Source: Capra hircus (lineage: Eukaryota > Chordata > Mammalia > Artiodactyla > Bovidae). Taken from it: a DNA stretch of 64,000 bases. Of the stretch, positions 43,904 through 55,409 are shown one piece after another (position 1 is the first letter of the stretch; every line of letters begins with the position of its first letter). Made by a program: the position numbers and the translations under genes. The stretch spans positions 39,228,036-39,292,035 of the forward strand of contig NC_030820.1 in assembly GCF_001704415.2 (NCBI RefSeq). Reading direction: 5' to 3'. The notes beneath the pieces were generated by a model that was not told the DNA's origin, did not search any database, and saw only the letters and a list, made by a program, of their open reading frames with translations.

Positions 43904-44748
43904 AAATGCTGGGCTGGATGAAGCACAAGCTGGAGTCAAGATTGCTGGGAGAAGTATAAATAACCTCAGATATGTAGATGACACCACCCTTATGGCAGAA
44001 AGCAAAGAACTAAAGAGCCTCTTGATGAAAGTGAAAGAGGAGAGTGAAAAAGTTGGCTTAAAGCTCAACATTCAGAAAACTAAGATCATGGCATCCGGTC
44101 CCATCACTTCATGGGAAATAGATTGGAAACCAATGGAAACAGAGACAGACTTTATTCTCTTGGGCTCCAAAATCACTGCAGATGGTGACTGCAGCCATGA
44201 AATTAAAAGATGCTTGCTCCTTGGAAGAAAAGTGATGACCAACCTAGACAGCATATTAAAAAGCAGAGACATTACTTTGCCAACTAAGGTCTGTCTAGTC
44301 AAAGCTATGGTTTTTCCAGTAGTCATGTATGGATGTGAGAGTTGGACTATAAAGAAAGTTGAGTGCCAAAGAATTGATGCTTTTGAATTATGGTGTTGGA
44401 GAAGACTCTTGAGAGTTCCTTGGACTGCAAGGAGATCCAACCAGTCCATCCTGAAGGAAATCAGTCCTGAATATTCATTGGAAGGACGGAAACCGAAGTT
44501 GAAACTCCAATACTTTGGCCAACTGATGCAAAGAGCTGACTCATTGGAAAAGACCCTGATGCTTGGAAAGATTGAAGGCAGGAGAAGGGGACAACAGAGG
44601 ATGAGATGGTTGGATGGCATCACTGACTCTATGGACAGGAGTTTGAGTAAGCTCTGGGAGTTGGTGATGAACAGGGAGGCCTGGCATGCTGCAGTCCATG
44701 GGCTTGCAAAGGGTTGGACATGACTGAGTGACTGAACTGAACTGAACT
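43904..44748 (+). mobile_element. BovB (RTE) LINE, 3' reverse-transcriptase part
   Basis: A 5'-truncated BovB whose frame stays open from before 43904 to a stop near 44721 (about 270 codons). It carries the reverse-transcriptase active-site motif as YVDD (43971-43982; the copy at 53.9 kb has YADD), then the post-catalytic region (KLNIQKTKIMASG) and the C-terminal tail (KTLMLGKIEGRR). BovB retrotransposons copy themselves through their own endonuclease and reverse transcriptase. This copy lacks the endonuclease and the start of RT, so it cannot be autonomous. It ends in ACTGAACTGA repeats. Confidence 0.93.
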
Positions 44749-44751
44749 CAG

Positions 44752-44868
44752 AAGGTACTGCTATTAGACCCATTTTACAGAATTGGACTCTGGGCGGCAG
44801 AATGGTACTAACTTGACTGAGGCCACAGGCTAGACAAAGAGGACACCAGAGCCTGGCCCTCTGTTGGG
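44752..44868 (+). mobile_element. MIR-like SINE fossil
   Basis: GACCCATTTTACAGAATTGG, ACTTGACTGAGGCCACAGGC and ACCAGAGCCTGGCCCTC parallel the MIR core. Confidence 0.55.
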
Positions 44869-46344
44869 ACATGTCCCCCCTGTAGTTGAGCAGGCTGGCT
44901 CTGAGTGGAAGGTCCTGGCCAGTGGTGAGCACAGGGTTGATGGGGGACAGGAAGACAGCAGGATCTGAGGATGGAGCCTGGCAGGTCAGCCTGAGCCGCC
45001 TTCAGCGCCGAGAGAGGAAAATGCACCAAGTCCTGGACAGGAAGGGCGGCCCGAAGTTTGGTGACGGTTCCAGCTTCTGCCTCCACACTAAGGCTCTGGG
45101 CCTGGTTCCTGCTGTACTCCTAGCACCCTGAAAACGTTAAAAGCCCCTTGAACCCCACAGCCACATGGAGCCCTGGAGCCTGACCCACATGGGCACCTGG
45201 GAGCGTCTGAGGCTTGTCTGTTGACTCAGCACGTCCTCTGGGCTTCATTCTCTGATCTGTTCCACGTGGTTGGCTAGGAGGGTCTGCAGTTACAATTGCC
45301 AGATGACCCCAACAGACTGTCACAGTCCCATGAGGGTAGTGGCCAAAGAATGCACTGACTGCTGCTGTGGCAGGACGTAGCAGAACCCCCGGCATCACAC
45401 AGCCATGCTGGGAACCCCGGTTCCTTCCATCTGGGAGTCTGGTCATGTCAGGGTCTGCTCCCCAACCGAGTTCACATCTCATGAAGACTTCCTGAAGGAC
45501 CACAGTGAGGGAGGCGAGGCAAGTTTTCCCAAGCAGGCTCGGTTCAAAGAGACACATTGAGACAGAGAGTCTAGACGGTTTGTTTAGAACAGCTCCCTTC
45601 TCACTGGCTCATCAGGAGCCCTGTGACTGACCGAGGTCACCGACAATCAGGGTCAGGTGACAGCCTACCTGAGAGGACAGCAGCCACACTCTGAGGCCAG
45701 GATGCTGTCCAGCTGATCCCACTGTGACAAGAAGGGGGAGGAGGCGCTGAGGCTGGCGCCCTGCGGTGTCCCTCACGACTTGTCGGCAGCTTCTCAGGAT
45801 GATGTGAGAGCCTGGACGTGGGGGCTCCTGAAGCCTCTTCTGCCTCCACAGTCTACAGTGCTCTCGGCCGGTTTCAGCAAATGTGTGAGGAAGGTGAATA
45901 CATAAGAAGTGCTGTCTAGCAAAGCCTTATTCAGACCACATTTATAGGGAGGGAGGGTGAGAAAGATGGAGGCATACTGAATGAATCCCTAAAGTGACCA
46001 CTCTCATTGAACGGGGAAAACCTTTCATCTTTGGACTGGTGTGGGAGCGGTTAGAGTCAGTTCCACATTGTGCTGTTTCTGGGATTGACTCGATGGCTAA
46101 CTGCCCAGCGAATGGCCATGGCGGGGTCACTGCGAAGATTAGCGGCTGTGTCGTAGTACGTGCAACCCCGAGTGGGGCTCAGGGGTCTTAGCAAGTGAGA
46201 GCTGGGAGCAGCTTCCTGCTCCAGGCGAAGGACCGGTGCGTTATATAGCACACTTGCAGTCTCAGTAGGGCCAGAATGACCCAGGGACCCCCAGGCTGCA
46301 TCTTCTGATAGCTTCTGCAAACTTGAAACAGTGATTTTGTGGTA
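44869..46344. other. Intergenic or 3'-flanking sequence
   Basis: No recognised repeat or exon. It lies just 3' of the candidate RALGAPA2 terminal exon. Confidence 0.35.
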
Positions 46345-46502
46345 GAAAAGAACAACACATCTATTTTATTAGGTAGGTGAGCATCACAAGCCTTTCCAAG
46401 AGGGCACCCATGCTGTTCTGGGCGAGCAGATGAAAGTTCGCCATTTTGCCTGGTAGCTGCAGCGGCGGTGGCAGAAGCATCCTCAGACAGACTCAGACTA
46501 AT
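46345..46502 (-). other. RALGAPA2: Candidate RALGAPA2 terminal exon (stop and 3'UTR)
   Basis: On the minus strand an acceptor-like AAAGCAG is followed by ATTAG. Joined to the G left by the exon at 50659, this reads GAT (Asp) then TAG, which would end the protein ...SGTD. A canonical AATAAA lies at 46370-46365, followed by a GT-rich stretch (ATGTGTTGTTC). The polypyrimidine tract is weak, and sites with this phase and stop are expected several times by chance in the region; another occurs near 41349. The distance to INSM1 also exceeds what I remember for human. Tentative. Confidence 0.35.
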
Positions 46503-46691
46503 CTGCTTTAAGCTCCAAATATGACCTACATGAGACGCGGCGGAGTCTGATGGGGCCTGGCGAGGAATTCCCTTCCACTTGCTCTAAATCCCCAGCTTCT
46601 CTCTGGCCTGTCATGAAGGAGGAAGCACTCCTGATCAGACCTTGGAGAAATCAGATGTGTCCATTCAGGGCTAACAGGAGAGACAGAGATC

Positions 46692-46711
46692 TGTGCTCCC
46701 TCTGCTGGCTC
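46692..46711 (-). promoter_or_regulatory. CTCF-like motif
   Basis: TGCTCCCTCTGCTGGCT resembles the CTCF core in reverse orientation. Motif inspection only. Confidence 0.3.
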
Positions 46712-47099
46712 CAGACGGCAGCATTAAAGCAGAAAGGCTTCTCCAAACTTGAGTCCATTCACATTTCCGGACAAGGACCCCTCGTTTAACCTGGTTGGAG
46801 GCGTTCTTTCAGGGAAAAAACCCACCTTTGTCAACTTCTGAACAAAGCACTTGGAAATGCTTCCGATCAGATATCAAAGTACACATACCAACAGTCCTCC
46901 ACTCCCAGATGGCTAGCTGTGACTGCTACTGTGATTTTGGGATTCATTTATCAACAGACACAAGTGGATTCCTCCAAGATTTTAAGGTCCAGACATGACC
47001 TTTAAAGCAGTTCTGGAAAAAAAAAACCAATCTGAAGTCCAAGCTAAAGTTTTTTTTTTTCTTTCTCTCTCCCTTAGGTAATAAGAACAGCTTCCAAAA

Positions 47100-47260
47100 A
47101 GTAAAGATTTGTACTATTTATAGCCTTTCCGATAATGTCAAGCATTAGACTTGATTTTCCAAATCATTAGCATGCAGAAGAATGACCTCATGGCGAACAG
47201 ATGCACTTGGCTGTGAGCTGCAGTGATTACATCAGTCCCTCCCCTTCCAGTTAACCCTTT
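47100..47260. promoter_or_regulatory. Candidate conserved non-coding element
   Basis: Non-repetitive; contains CAAATCATTAGCATGCAG, AACAGATGCACTTGG (bHLH E-box and NK-like site) and GTGATTACATCA within about 90 bp. Regulatory role inferred. Confidence 0.3.
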
Positions 47261-49429
47261 AAAGGCCTCTCTGCTGCACACACCCCCTTTCCTGGAGACA
47301 GTCTTGAACACACAAAATTAGCCCCTCACCCCAGTGTGTGCACGCACACACATGTGCATGTGAAATGCACATATAAGTACATGCATAAAACATATTTATG
47401 AACATGTACATGTGTGTTCACTGCAGCCAGTATTTAATCCCTGGCCACCCTATAGAAGTTGCTGATCAGTAAAGAAGGAATCTAAAGGGAAGTAGACTAC
47501 AGAGCTGAGTGGAAGGCCAGCTCAGATACCTTTCATGCTCTGGGCATTAGCAACATGAGTAATGTGTGGAATAGACATGGAAGGGGATGGCTTAAAATAA
47601 CATTTTTTTTCTGACTCAGAAAATAGTTGTTTTAAACCTCTTTTAATAAACTGAGGACTCACTTATGAGCCTAACAACGGAAGACTATGTCTTTATCTGT
47701 GGTCCAGGAAAGTGAGTCCAAATGCCCCCCTGTGCCACCCTGGGTGACAAGTGCTGGGACAGGGAGCCTGGGAGCCTCAAGGGGGAGTGTTTCCCAGAGC
47801 GACCTCCTTAGGCATAGGCCCCCACCACTGGGCACATCTCTTACTTACACCTAGGACTTAGGACTTAAAGGCTGATCTTGGAGGCCTCCCCTCTAGAGAT
47901 GGGGCTGCCTGCTGCATAATACATTGTGGGGTGAATGTGGGGTTCAGGCCACTGTCCCTGTGCTTGACCACAAGGCCCTGTGGCAAGAACACAAAGGAGA
48001 TTGGAGCCCCAGGTTCCTTCGACTGCGCACAAGCCTGTGGGCGGGGGCCTGAGGCCCTGCTCTGACGACACTGCTGCAGAGATGGTCTGAGCGAATCCTA
48101 AGAGCGCTGTGGGAGCTTAAGCTGCTCAGGGTCAATTTTTCCAGCTGGCTTGTCGCCTCGAAGAGCAGCTCTCACCTCGATTTCTCAGTTTAAGCTGCCT
48201 GGCTCATCTGGGTTTGACTGTACTTGTCCCAGGATAAAAAAAACAACAACAAAAAACAACACTGTGGATAGATGAAAAATGTTTTCATCCGTCAAAGTGG
48301 TTAACAGACGGGAACAGGGATTCCTCAGAAGCAAAACTGGTCTGTGAACGAGAGGAGGATGTGGTTCTGACAGAGGGCCTGTGTATGGGGTGGAACTGTA
48401 CCCCCAGATTCCAGGGCAAACCAAGTTGATTTCGAGCTTCTTCCTGATGGTCATTGTGGGCAGATATGCAACACGTTGAAAGAACATTATGCCTGGACTT
48501 AAAATCGCATCCATGGATTGGTGTGATGGGTGTAGAAAAATGTTCTCAGTACACACGGAACACCCTGAAGCCTACTGGTTATGACACGTGATGCTGATGT
48601 CAATAAACTGAAAAGACAGAGGACCTGCATTTGGCTCGGTATCTTATCTTTGGTTTCACTGTCTTTTTGTGCACGTTCCAATACCAGCTCTTATCGAGCT
48701 GTCAGAACCTTTATCAATTCAGTTACTTTGGCCAATGCGACACTCTTAAAGCAGCCAGTCTCCAAACGGTGGGTCTTAAAAAAATCTAAATCACTCATGG
48801 CAGCTCACTTAAGAAGTTACCTATACATGAACTGGTGTAAATAATTAGGAACTTTTAGGAAAGATCAAATTAATTTATATAGAGGCTAAAATATACATAG
48901 AAAATAAAGTTTATCAATACTTATTTCAGTATCATCTTAAGAGCCTTTAGAACATAACAGTTAAGAAATGGAAGCATCTAGCTGTGATTTAATTCCTTTT
49001 AATTTTAGAAAACAAAAAGCTTTCTCAAGATTAACAACCAAAAAAAAAAAAAAAACCTGCACTAAAAAATTCAGTCCCAGGACTTTATGAGGGTGGAAAA
49101 AAGCTGAATGAGATCTTCACAAAACTAGCTTTGCCATAAATCTTTCGTGTTCTCTCACCCCAAAATTAGAAGTGATTTTCAATCTCTAGCCAGACTGGGT
49201 TTGAAATCTTCATTTCCCTTGAAACTGATTTTTTTTTTTGTGGGGGTCGAGGGGGGAGGGTGGTGGGTGCGGGGGGAGCTGGGGCTTTAGATCGAATGTT
49301 GGCAGAGTGTATAAAAGAATTCAATTCACAGCTGTTCTACTTTTTTAATGTAAGAAACATTAATCAAAGCTTTAAGTTATAAGCTTTTCTCATGTTGCTT
49401 AGTATTCCAGTTCAACAAAGATCAATAGA

Positions 49430-50010
49430 GGCCATCCCTGTATTTCTGGACGCCTCGCAGGGAAGCAGAGGCGCGATTATGTAAATTTCGCAGCTCCCTG
49501 CACCTCGGCGGCCTGCTTATCTCCCAGGCCTTCTGCCTGCTGCTCCTGGCTCCCAGTGCGGGGCCAGCCTCTCCCTCTTATCTCCTGACAAAGCTCGGGG
49601 AGGCCAGGCCGGCAGCCAGCGATGTTCAACAGTGATGCATGGCTGGTTTTATTTGTAAGTGATTTATTTCACCGAATTTAATTTTTTCACTTTGTGTGTA
49701 AGATATTTGTTAACAAGTCAGGATGGGAGAAGCCAGGCGGCGATCAGAGGCAACTGACACAGGGTAGAAATCTATTAGGCCCCCCTAACAGTTGTGCCCA
49801 CCCCAGCGGAGGAAGAGGAAGCCCCTCATGGAGGATTTCAACATGCATCGACTCAATATCCCACTTGCTTTCTGAAAGGCAATTAATCTGTAATTACATA
49901 CAGAAATTTACCAAAGCATTCTATTCTTTTGGGGAAAAAAAACCCCATAGTAACCATATCATCATGGTAAGTGCCAGCACACTTTTTTTTTTTTTTTCTA
50001 AATTGGAAAT
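49430..50010. promoter_or_regulatory. Candidate conserved non-coding element
   Basis: Two repeat-free parts: 49435-49690 with GCGATTATGTAAATTTCGC and CAACAGTGATGCATGGCTGG, and 49870-49925 with GCAATTAATCTGTAATTACA. The dense TAAT/ATTA words are typical of developmental enhancers (inference). Confidence 0.3.
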
Positions 50011-50199
50011 ATAAAAAGAATAAAACCTAAAAACAATGTTTTTTGAGATTTTTCCACTGGCCTCATAAGTGGAAGTGCTTAGGAGCCAGTGTCTGAGCAG
50101 GTCCACACCAGGTGCTGCTCTCGGCGGCTGGTCCCTGGGACGTGGACCACTCCAGAGAGAAAGCCAGCCCGCCACACTGCTGTCACCATGGGCCAGGGG

Positions 50200-50600
50200 A
50201 CACAGTCCTCCCGTTGCTCCCGCATTAATCCCTGACCCGAGCATCCCGGCGGCATAATCCCCATTTAGCATTAGTAGCAACGGCTTCGACTGCGAGGAAC
50301 TCTTTCTCGATAAGTAGGCCCTGATGCGGGCACCACTCTTAAAACAACATATTCCCAGCTCAGCAAGAAACCCACCCTCCTGAATGAACCAGAGCACGGG
50401 GCTGAGAACAAGTTCATTAACCTCGCTGGAGGCGGAGGTTAACGGGATGGTGGGAGGAAAGGACCAGGCGAACAGCTCGGATACAAAACAAATTAAAATG
50501 AATGTCATCACTCCTTTTGTTATTCATTAGTGCATTCAGGGGGAGAACGCGCTTCTTAAATTTGCGGGCATTTATCTGTGAAAAACAGGTGTACATCTGC
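50200..50600. promoter_or_regulatory. Candidate conserved non-coding element
   Basis: Repeat-free DNA next to the RALGAPA2 exon, with retained CpGs and AT-rich words such as TGTTATTCATTAGTGCATTC and AAGTTCATTAACCTCGC. A 196-codon minus-strand frame (49921-50511) crosses it but has no recognised domain. Confidence 0.3.
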
Positions 50601-50658
50601 GGCTGGAGCATTTGAAGGGTCTTGGGCAGAGCTGGGAGGGGGTAATGTGGCCACTCAC

Positions 50659-50780
50659 CAGTTCCGCTGACCGAGTAGCTGGGAGATGGACAGAAGACCT
50701 GGGCGGTGAAATCCTCAAATGTCATGACTTCACGGTGGTTCTGAATTATTGCTTCCAGATAGAGAGCTCTCTCTTCGTAG
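50659..50780 (-). CDS. RALGAPA2: RALGAPA2 penultimate coding exon
   Basis: RALGAPA2 is the catalytic alpha-2 subunit of the Ral GTPase-activating complex (with RALGAPB); it switches off RalA and RalB in the cytoplasm. This 122-nt minus-strand exon encodes the end of the protein, just after the Rap/Ran-GAP domain: (F)YEERALYLEAIIQNHREV, then MTFEDFTAQVFCPSPSYS and VSGT. I recognise it from the RALGAPA family tail (the paralogue RALGAPA1 has FYEERARYLQ and TFEDFAAQVFSP). It is bounded by the acceptor CCGCAG at 50781-50786 and a consensus donor GTGAGT at 50653-50658. It begins with the last base of a split Phe codon and ends after the first base of the final codon, so at least one more exon must supply the stop. 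No preceding exon was found up to 64 kb, so the upstream intron probably exceeds the window. Confidence 0.87.
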
Positions 50781-53236
50781 CTGCGGGTGTCCGTTAAGGA
50801 AACAAGTGTCCATGCCGAATGAAATGCTTAGCATCGACAGAGCAGCGGCTTTGTTTTAAATACAATCACACACCTTTTACACTCGGATGGGGAATGGGTA
50901 CCTTGCAAGTGCATAAGCATCCTATCGAAGAATTAAAATAGGAGTCATAATTCATTGGAACGTTCCGATTTCAGAGGCCTGCGTTTCTTAGACTTCAACA
51001 GCACCCAAATCAGTATTGCTGAAAAAATATGTAAACTGATAGTCACAGAATCAGAGCAAAAGGCCATCAACTTGATAGGAACAAAAAAAGAGAGACGTGG
51101 ATGACGGCCGCATCCCTTTCCATCCATGATCATGGGACAACGCTGGGTCGCCCCTTCTGAGTTCCCCAGATGAGATGTTTTTCTTAGCCTACTGATAATG
51201 TGAACTGATACTCCGATACTCCAAGTGAGAACCGGTGATACACACTTGAAAATTTCAATAATACCACTGGGAAGAGGGAAGGCTAGAAAAGTCCGCTCTG
51301 AAGGGCTCCGGAGTCTCAGGCTAAGATAGGCCATGAGCATTAGAAAGTTATTAGTTATTAGAACGAACTAATATTAGTTATTAGTTCTAAATAACTAAAT
51401 AATATTAGTTATTAAAAAGAACTAATAACTGGGAGAATCTACCAGGGAGCACACAATACAATATTAAATAAAAAAAAAAAAAGACTATTGGCTTTTAACT
51501 AAAACTGCAGCCCTGGAACACACGCATTCAAATGTGTAATCAAAAACCAGTCACCAATAAAACTTATAACCGTAACACGTTGAAGCAACTTTCCAGCTGT
51601 CTCAATAGGACCCCCGCGTGTGGCAGCCTTTCATGGGGCAGAAAGCAAATCTTCCCCTTTTGTGTGTGGCTTCTGTTTCCTTGGAAGGTGAATCACGCCT
51701 TCCAATAACAGGATAACGTCAAGACAATTCGGCAGCGGATGGAGGCGATGCACGGAGGACTCTATGAGCTAGCACTCGGGGGACTCGGCATGCTCGTTCT
51801 TCCCCGTTTCCCCGTGATCGACGCAGAAGTTAAGGGACGTGGTTCAGTCATTTTGAAAACCATGCTAATTCTGCAGGAACACAGGGAATGTGGGTTGCCA
51901 CCCATTTATTATCTGCAGCTCCAGAAAGGCCAGAGTAATTCTAGCATTTCTCACTGAATTTTAAAACTATCTTTTCAAAAGACCCTCTTTTAATAATACA
52001 AGTTGGGGGAAAATTATGCCCTTCCAAATAGCTGTTCAATAGGGATGTGTTTTGAAAGAGAAGAGTTTTTTTCTACTCTCTTCTGGCAAAGGATGCTCAC
52101 CAGTTTTCCTGCAAGGGGTCCTGCTACTCCTTTAATTACATTCAGGGAAAGGTTTTCAGCCCACAAGAAGCCCAGAGGCTTTCTGGGGCTGGCTGTGCAA
52201 CACAGAACCATGGACTCTCGGTGCCTAGCTGCACTGAAATTTAAATAAATAAAAAGTGAAGAAATAAGAAAAAGGGTTCTTGCGTCCCACGTGCCATACA
52301 TCAAGCACACAGAGCCTGGACTGTGCAGACACAGGGGACAGTACCATCACCAGGGAAAGCTCTCCTGGGCCGGCCCATTCCAGAATCGCCCTTCAGGCTG
52401 GCTCTGGGCAACTTTTCAAAAGGAACAGGAGTTTCAAGACAATGATGGATGACGGTTTGCAGGGACGGTGGTCGCAGCAGCCTGAGGCCTGGGCCACGTG
52501 AGTCTGTGCTCCGGCTGAACTCCGGGTGACTCGCCTTCCTGGACAGGCTGCCAAGCATTGCGGTGTGGGCCCCGTGGCCTGGGGGACCCACTAATGCCAT
52601 TCATGTCTCATTATGAACATGCGTCTTCCGCACAGCGCTCGGCCCTCCGAGCCACTGGGCCGCGAACAGCAGGACGCTGGGCCTGGGCGGCCGGCTGGCG
52701 GACAGGCACTGTGACACTGAGCTGGCACGTGCGGGCCCAGCAGGGGCCGAGCGAGGCGTGACAAATGACTCAAAGGGCTGAGCTCCACTTGCGGCTGACG
52801 ACCACCTGAGCCTGGGGCCCCATCGGCGCCCCTTCCCTGCTCACGGCCTCTGAGGGCCCATCCTGCTGGGTCCTAAGGCCTGGGCTGCGTCCAGACCCCC
52901 ATGCACACGGGGCTTGGATGTGAGGACACGCCGGGCTAGAGATATGGTGGAGGCCACACGCCTAGAGGGGCGGCCCCGATGCTGACTGAGCTTACCGGTC
53001 ACCACAGAGGGCTGCCGCGTATGCCACCCCCTATGGCTAGCCACCGGGTGGCCGGCAGCCTTGTCCTGAGTGAGTGACACTCTCCCGCTGTCATGAGCTT
53101 GTCTCTGTCAAGGCTGAGAGAGGTCCTAAGAGCACCTCCATCCAACACTGGACTCCCAGAGAGAAATAATCCAGCTTTGAGGTTCTCGGGTACAGTAAAT
53201 ACAATGGAGTAAATGTAAATATAATATAAATGGAAC
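50781..53236 (-). other. RALGAPA2: RALGAPA2 intron sequence
   Basis: Intron DNA with no further exon recognised. It holds an AT-rich inverted repeat at 51376-51430 and repeat-free, CpG-bearing DNA at 51590-51960 and 52500-53100. A good donor word GTAAGC near 52990 has no recognisable exon before it. Confidence 0.5.
51376..51430. repeat. AT-rich inverted repeat
   Basis: Perfect 13-bp arms AGTTATTAGTTCT (51376-51388) and AGAACTAATAACT (51418-51430) with a 29-bp loop. A further partial copy lies at 51346-51356. Confidence 0.9.
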
Positions 53237-53446
53237 ACAGTCATTCAGTCACATCCGACGCTTTGTGACTCCACGGACTGTGACCCACCAGGCTCCTCTG
53301 TCCATAGGATTCTCCAGGCAAGAATATCAGAGTTGGTAACCACTCCCTTCTCCAGGGATCTTCCTGACCCAGGGATGGAACCTGGGTCTCCTGTACTGCA
53401 GGCAGATTCTTCACCATCTGAGCCACTAGGGGTGCCAAAGGCCTCA
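53237..53446 (-). mobile_element. Bov-tA SINE
   Basis: Minus-strand head GGCACCCCTAGTGGCTCAG, B-box, Bov-A body and end (GTCGGATGTGACTGAATGAC). Confidence 0.9.
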
Positions 53447-53738
53447 ACAGAGGCTCTATAGTAGATGGGGTGCAAAGGTGCATCCAGCATGGGGCCCTGG
53501 AGCAGGAAGGTTTGCTTCCTAGAAGGTTCTCTGTTATCACGAGAGCAGACACTCCCCACCCTAGGCTGGGCTACACTGCGCTGAATTGGGTGCTCTCATT
53601 CAGACAAACACCTACTAGGGATGTGGTGAGACCAGAAGATCGTTAAGTACATTTTCACTTGAGGCCCAAGCCAGGACATGTACACACCATGACAAAGAGA
53701 AGACAGACACCACTCCAACCCTGGCACTGTTTAGACAC
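53447..53738. other. Intron sequence between SINE and BovB
   Basis: 53655-53738 may be a more diverged part of the BovB element that follows. Nothing else seen. Confidence 0.35.
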
Positions 53739-54748
53739 AGTGGAATACCAGACCACTTGACCTGCCTGTTGAGAAACCTGTATGCAGGTCAGGAAGCAAC
53801 AGTTAGAACTGGACATGGAACAACAGACTGGTTCCAAATAAGAAAAGGAGTATGTCAAGGCTGTATATTGTCATCCTGCTTATTTAACTTATATGCAGAG
53901 TACATCATGAGAAACACTGGGCCGGAAGAAGCACAGGCTGGAATCCAGATTGCTGGGAGAAATATCAATAACCTCAGATATGCAGATGACACCACCCTTA
54001 TGGCAGAAAGTGAAGAAGAACTAAAGAGCCTCTCGATGAAAGTGAAAGAGGAGAGTGAAAAAGTTGGCTTAAAACTCAACATTAAGAAAATGAAGATCAT
54101 GGCATCTGGTCCCATCACTTCATGGCAAATAGATGGGGAAACAGTGGAAACAGTGGCTCCAGAATCACTGCAGATGGTGATTGGAGCCATGACATTAAAA
54201 GATGCTTACTCCTTGGAAGGAAAGTTATGACCAACCTAGACAGCATATTAAAAAGCAGAGACATTACTTTGCCAACTAAGGTCCGTCTAGTCAAAGCTAT
54301 GGTTTTTCCAGTGGTCATGTATGGATGTGAGAGTTGGGCTATAAAGAAAGCTAAGCACCAAAGAACTGATGCTTTTGAATTGTGGTATGGAAAAGACTCT
54401 TGAGAGTCCCTTGGACTGCAAAGTGATCCAACCAGTCCATCCTAAAGGAGATCAGTCCTGGGTGTTCACTGGAAGGACTGATGTTGAAGCTGAAACTCCA
54501 AAACTTTGGCCACCTGATGCCAAGAGCTGACTCATTGGAAAAGACCCTGATGCTGGGAACAATTGAGGGCAGGAGGAGAAGGGGACAACAGAGGATGAGA
54601 TGGTTGGATGGCATCACCAACTCAATGAACTGAGTTTGGGTGAACTCCAGGAGTTGGTGATGGACAGGGAGGCCTGGTATGCGGCGGTTCATGGGGTCGC
54701 AAAGAGTTGGACACGACTGAGTGACTGAACTGAACTGAACTGAAAGAG
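53739..54748 (+). mobile_element. BovB (RTE) LINE with a frameshifted RT
   Basis: A longer 5'-truncated BovB than the one at 44 kb. Its first frame keeps RT palm motifs (GVCQGCILSSCLFNLY, YADD at 53979-53990). Against the 44-kb copy it has lost about 20 bp near 54143, which shifts the frame, and one base near 54386, which shifts it again. It is therefore a dead copy. It ends in ACTGAACTGA repeats. Confidence 0.93.
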
Positions 54749-55409
54749 CTCACACGTGCCAAGAATCTTCTTTTTTAATTTTTTAAGTAGCTTTAGAAAA
54801 TGTAGCTGTGGAGTCTTTGCTGAATTTTTTAAGAAGTACTAGCCAGGGCCACTAACTAAGAGCGTGTCTTGGGACATTTTCATACCTAACATCCTGAGGA
54901 CTTCAATGCTGGCTGCTTTCTATTCAAAAAGGCATTTATAATTTAGACATCAAAGAGTGTAAGCCGTGTTAAGATATGAACTGAAGGCTGAAGTGATTCC
55001 AGGCAGTGGGTGATCAGTAACATTTGACCAGAGGAAGCAGGTGGCTATGGAGACACCTGGTCACACAGCCAATACCTGTTTCAATGCCAGCTGTTGCCCT
55101 CTGGCTCTCAATAAATCCATGGACGTGAAACTGACATTCTGTCCTGAATTACTATCTCATTAAATACCACACATGGCAAAGCAGTTTTTAAAGAAAAAAT
55201 TTCCCCTTGAGTACCCAGTTCAAAGAACATTCAAATTACTAACTAGAAACTCATCTTGGTTTCTGCCTAGTTTGAGTCTTTTAGTTGACCTACTACTCAC
55301 TCTGTCTACTCAGTATTCCTTCACTTGCATAAAGAAGTAATCAGAGTAAACTTGGGTGTTTACTGGTTACATATGTCTTCATTGGTTACATTTTCTCAAA
55401 AAACTCCAA
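54749..55409. other. Intron sequence
   Basis: AT-rich, no exon or repeat recognised. Confidence 0.4.

Larger units (their letters stand above)
46503..50658 (-). other. RALGAPA2: Probable last intron of RALGAPA2
   Basis: Largely free of recognisable SINEs, unlike its surroundings. It includes a CA-rich patch (47332-47420), A- and T-runs (49031-49055, 49981-49998) and three segments with dense homeodomain or E-box words (47100-47260, 49430-50010, 50200-50600). Its extent depends on the tentative terminal exon. Confidence 0.4.

Noticed and set aside
44072..44932. 286-codon minus-strand ORF
   Set aside because: Antisense of the BovB LINE; not a separate gene.
49921..50511. 196-codon minus-strand ORF adjoining RALGAPA2
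   Set aside because: Lies 3' of the exon donor at 50659 in intron sequence; its content does not resemble the RALGAPA2 tail.
52841..52996. Possible RALGAPA2 exon ending at a GTAAGC donor near 52990
   Set aside because: The reading frames before the donor do not resemble any RALGAPA region; a lone donor word is expected by chance.
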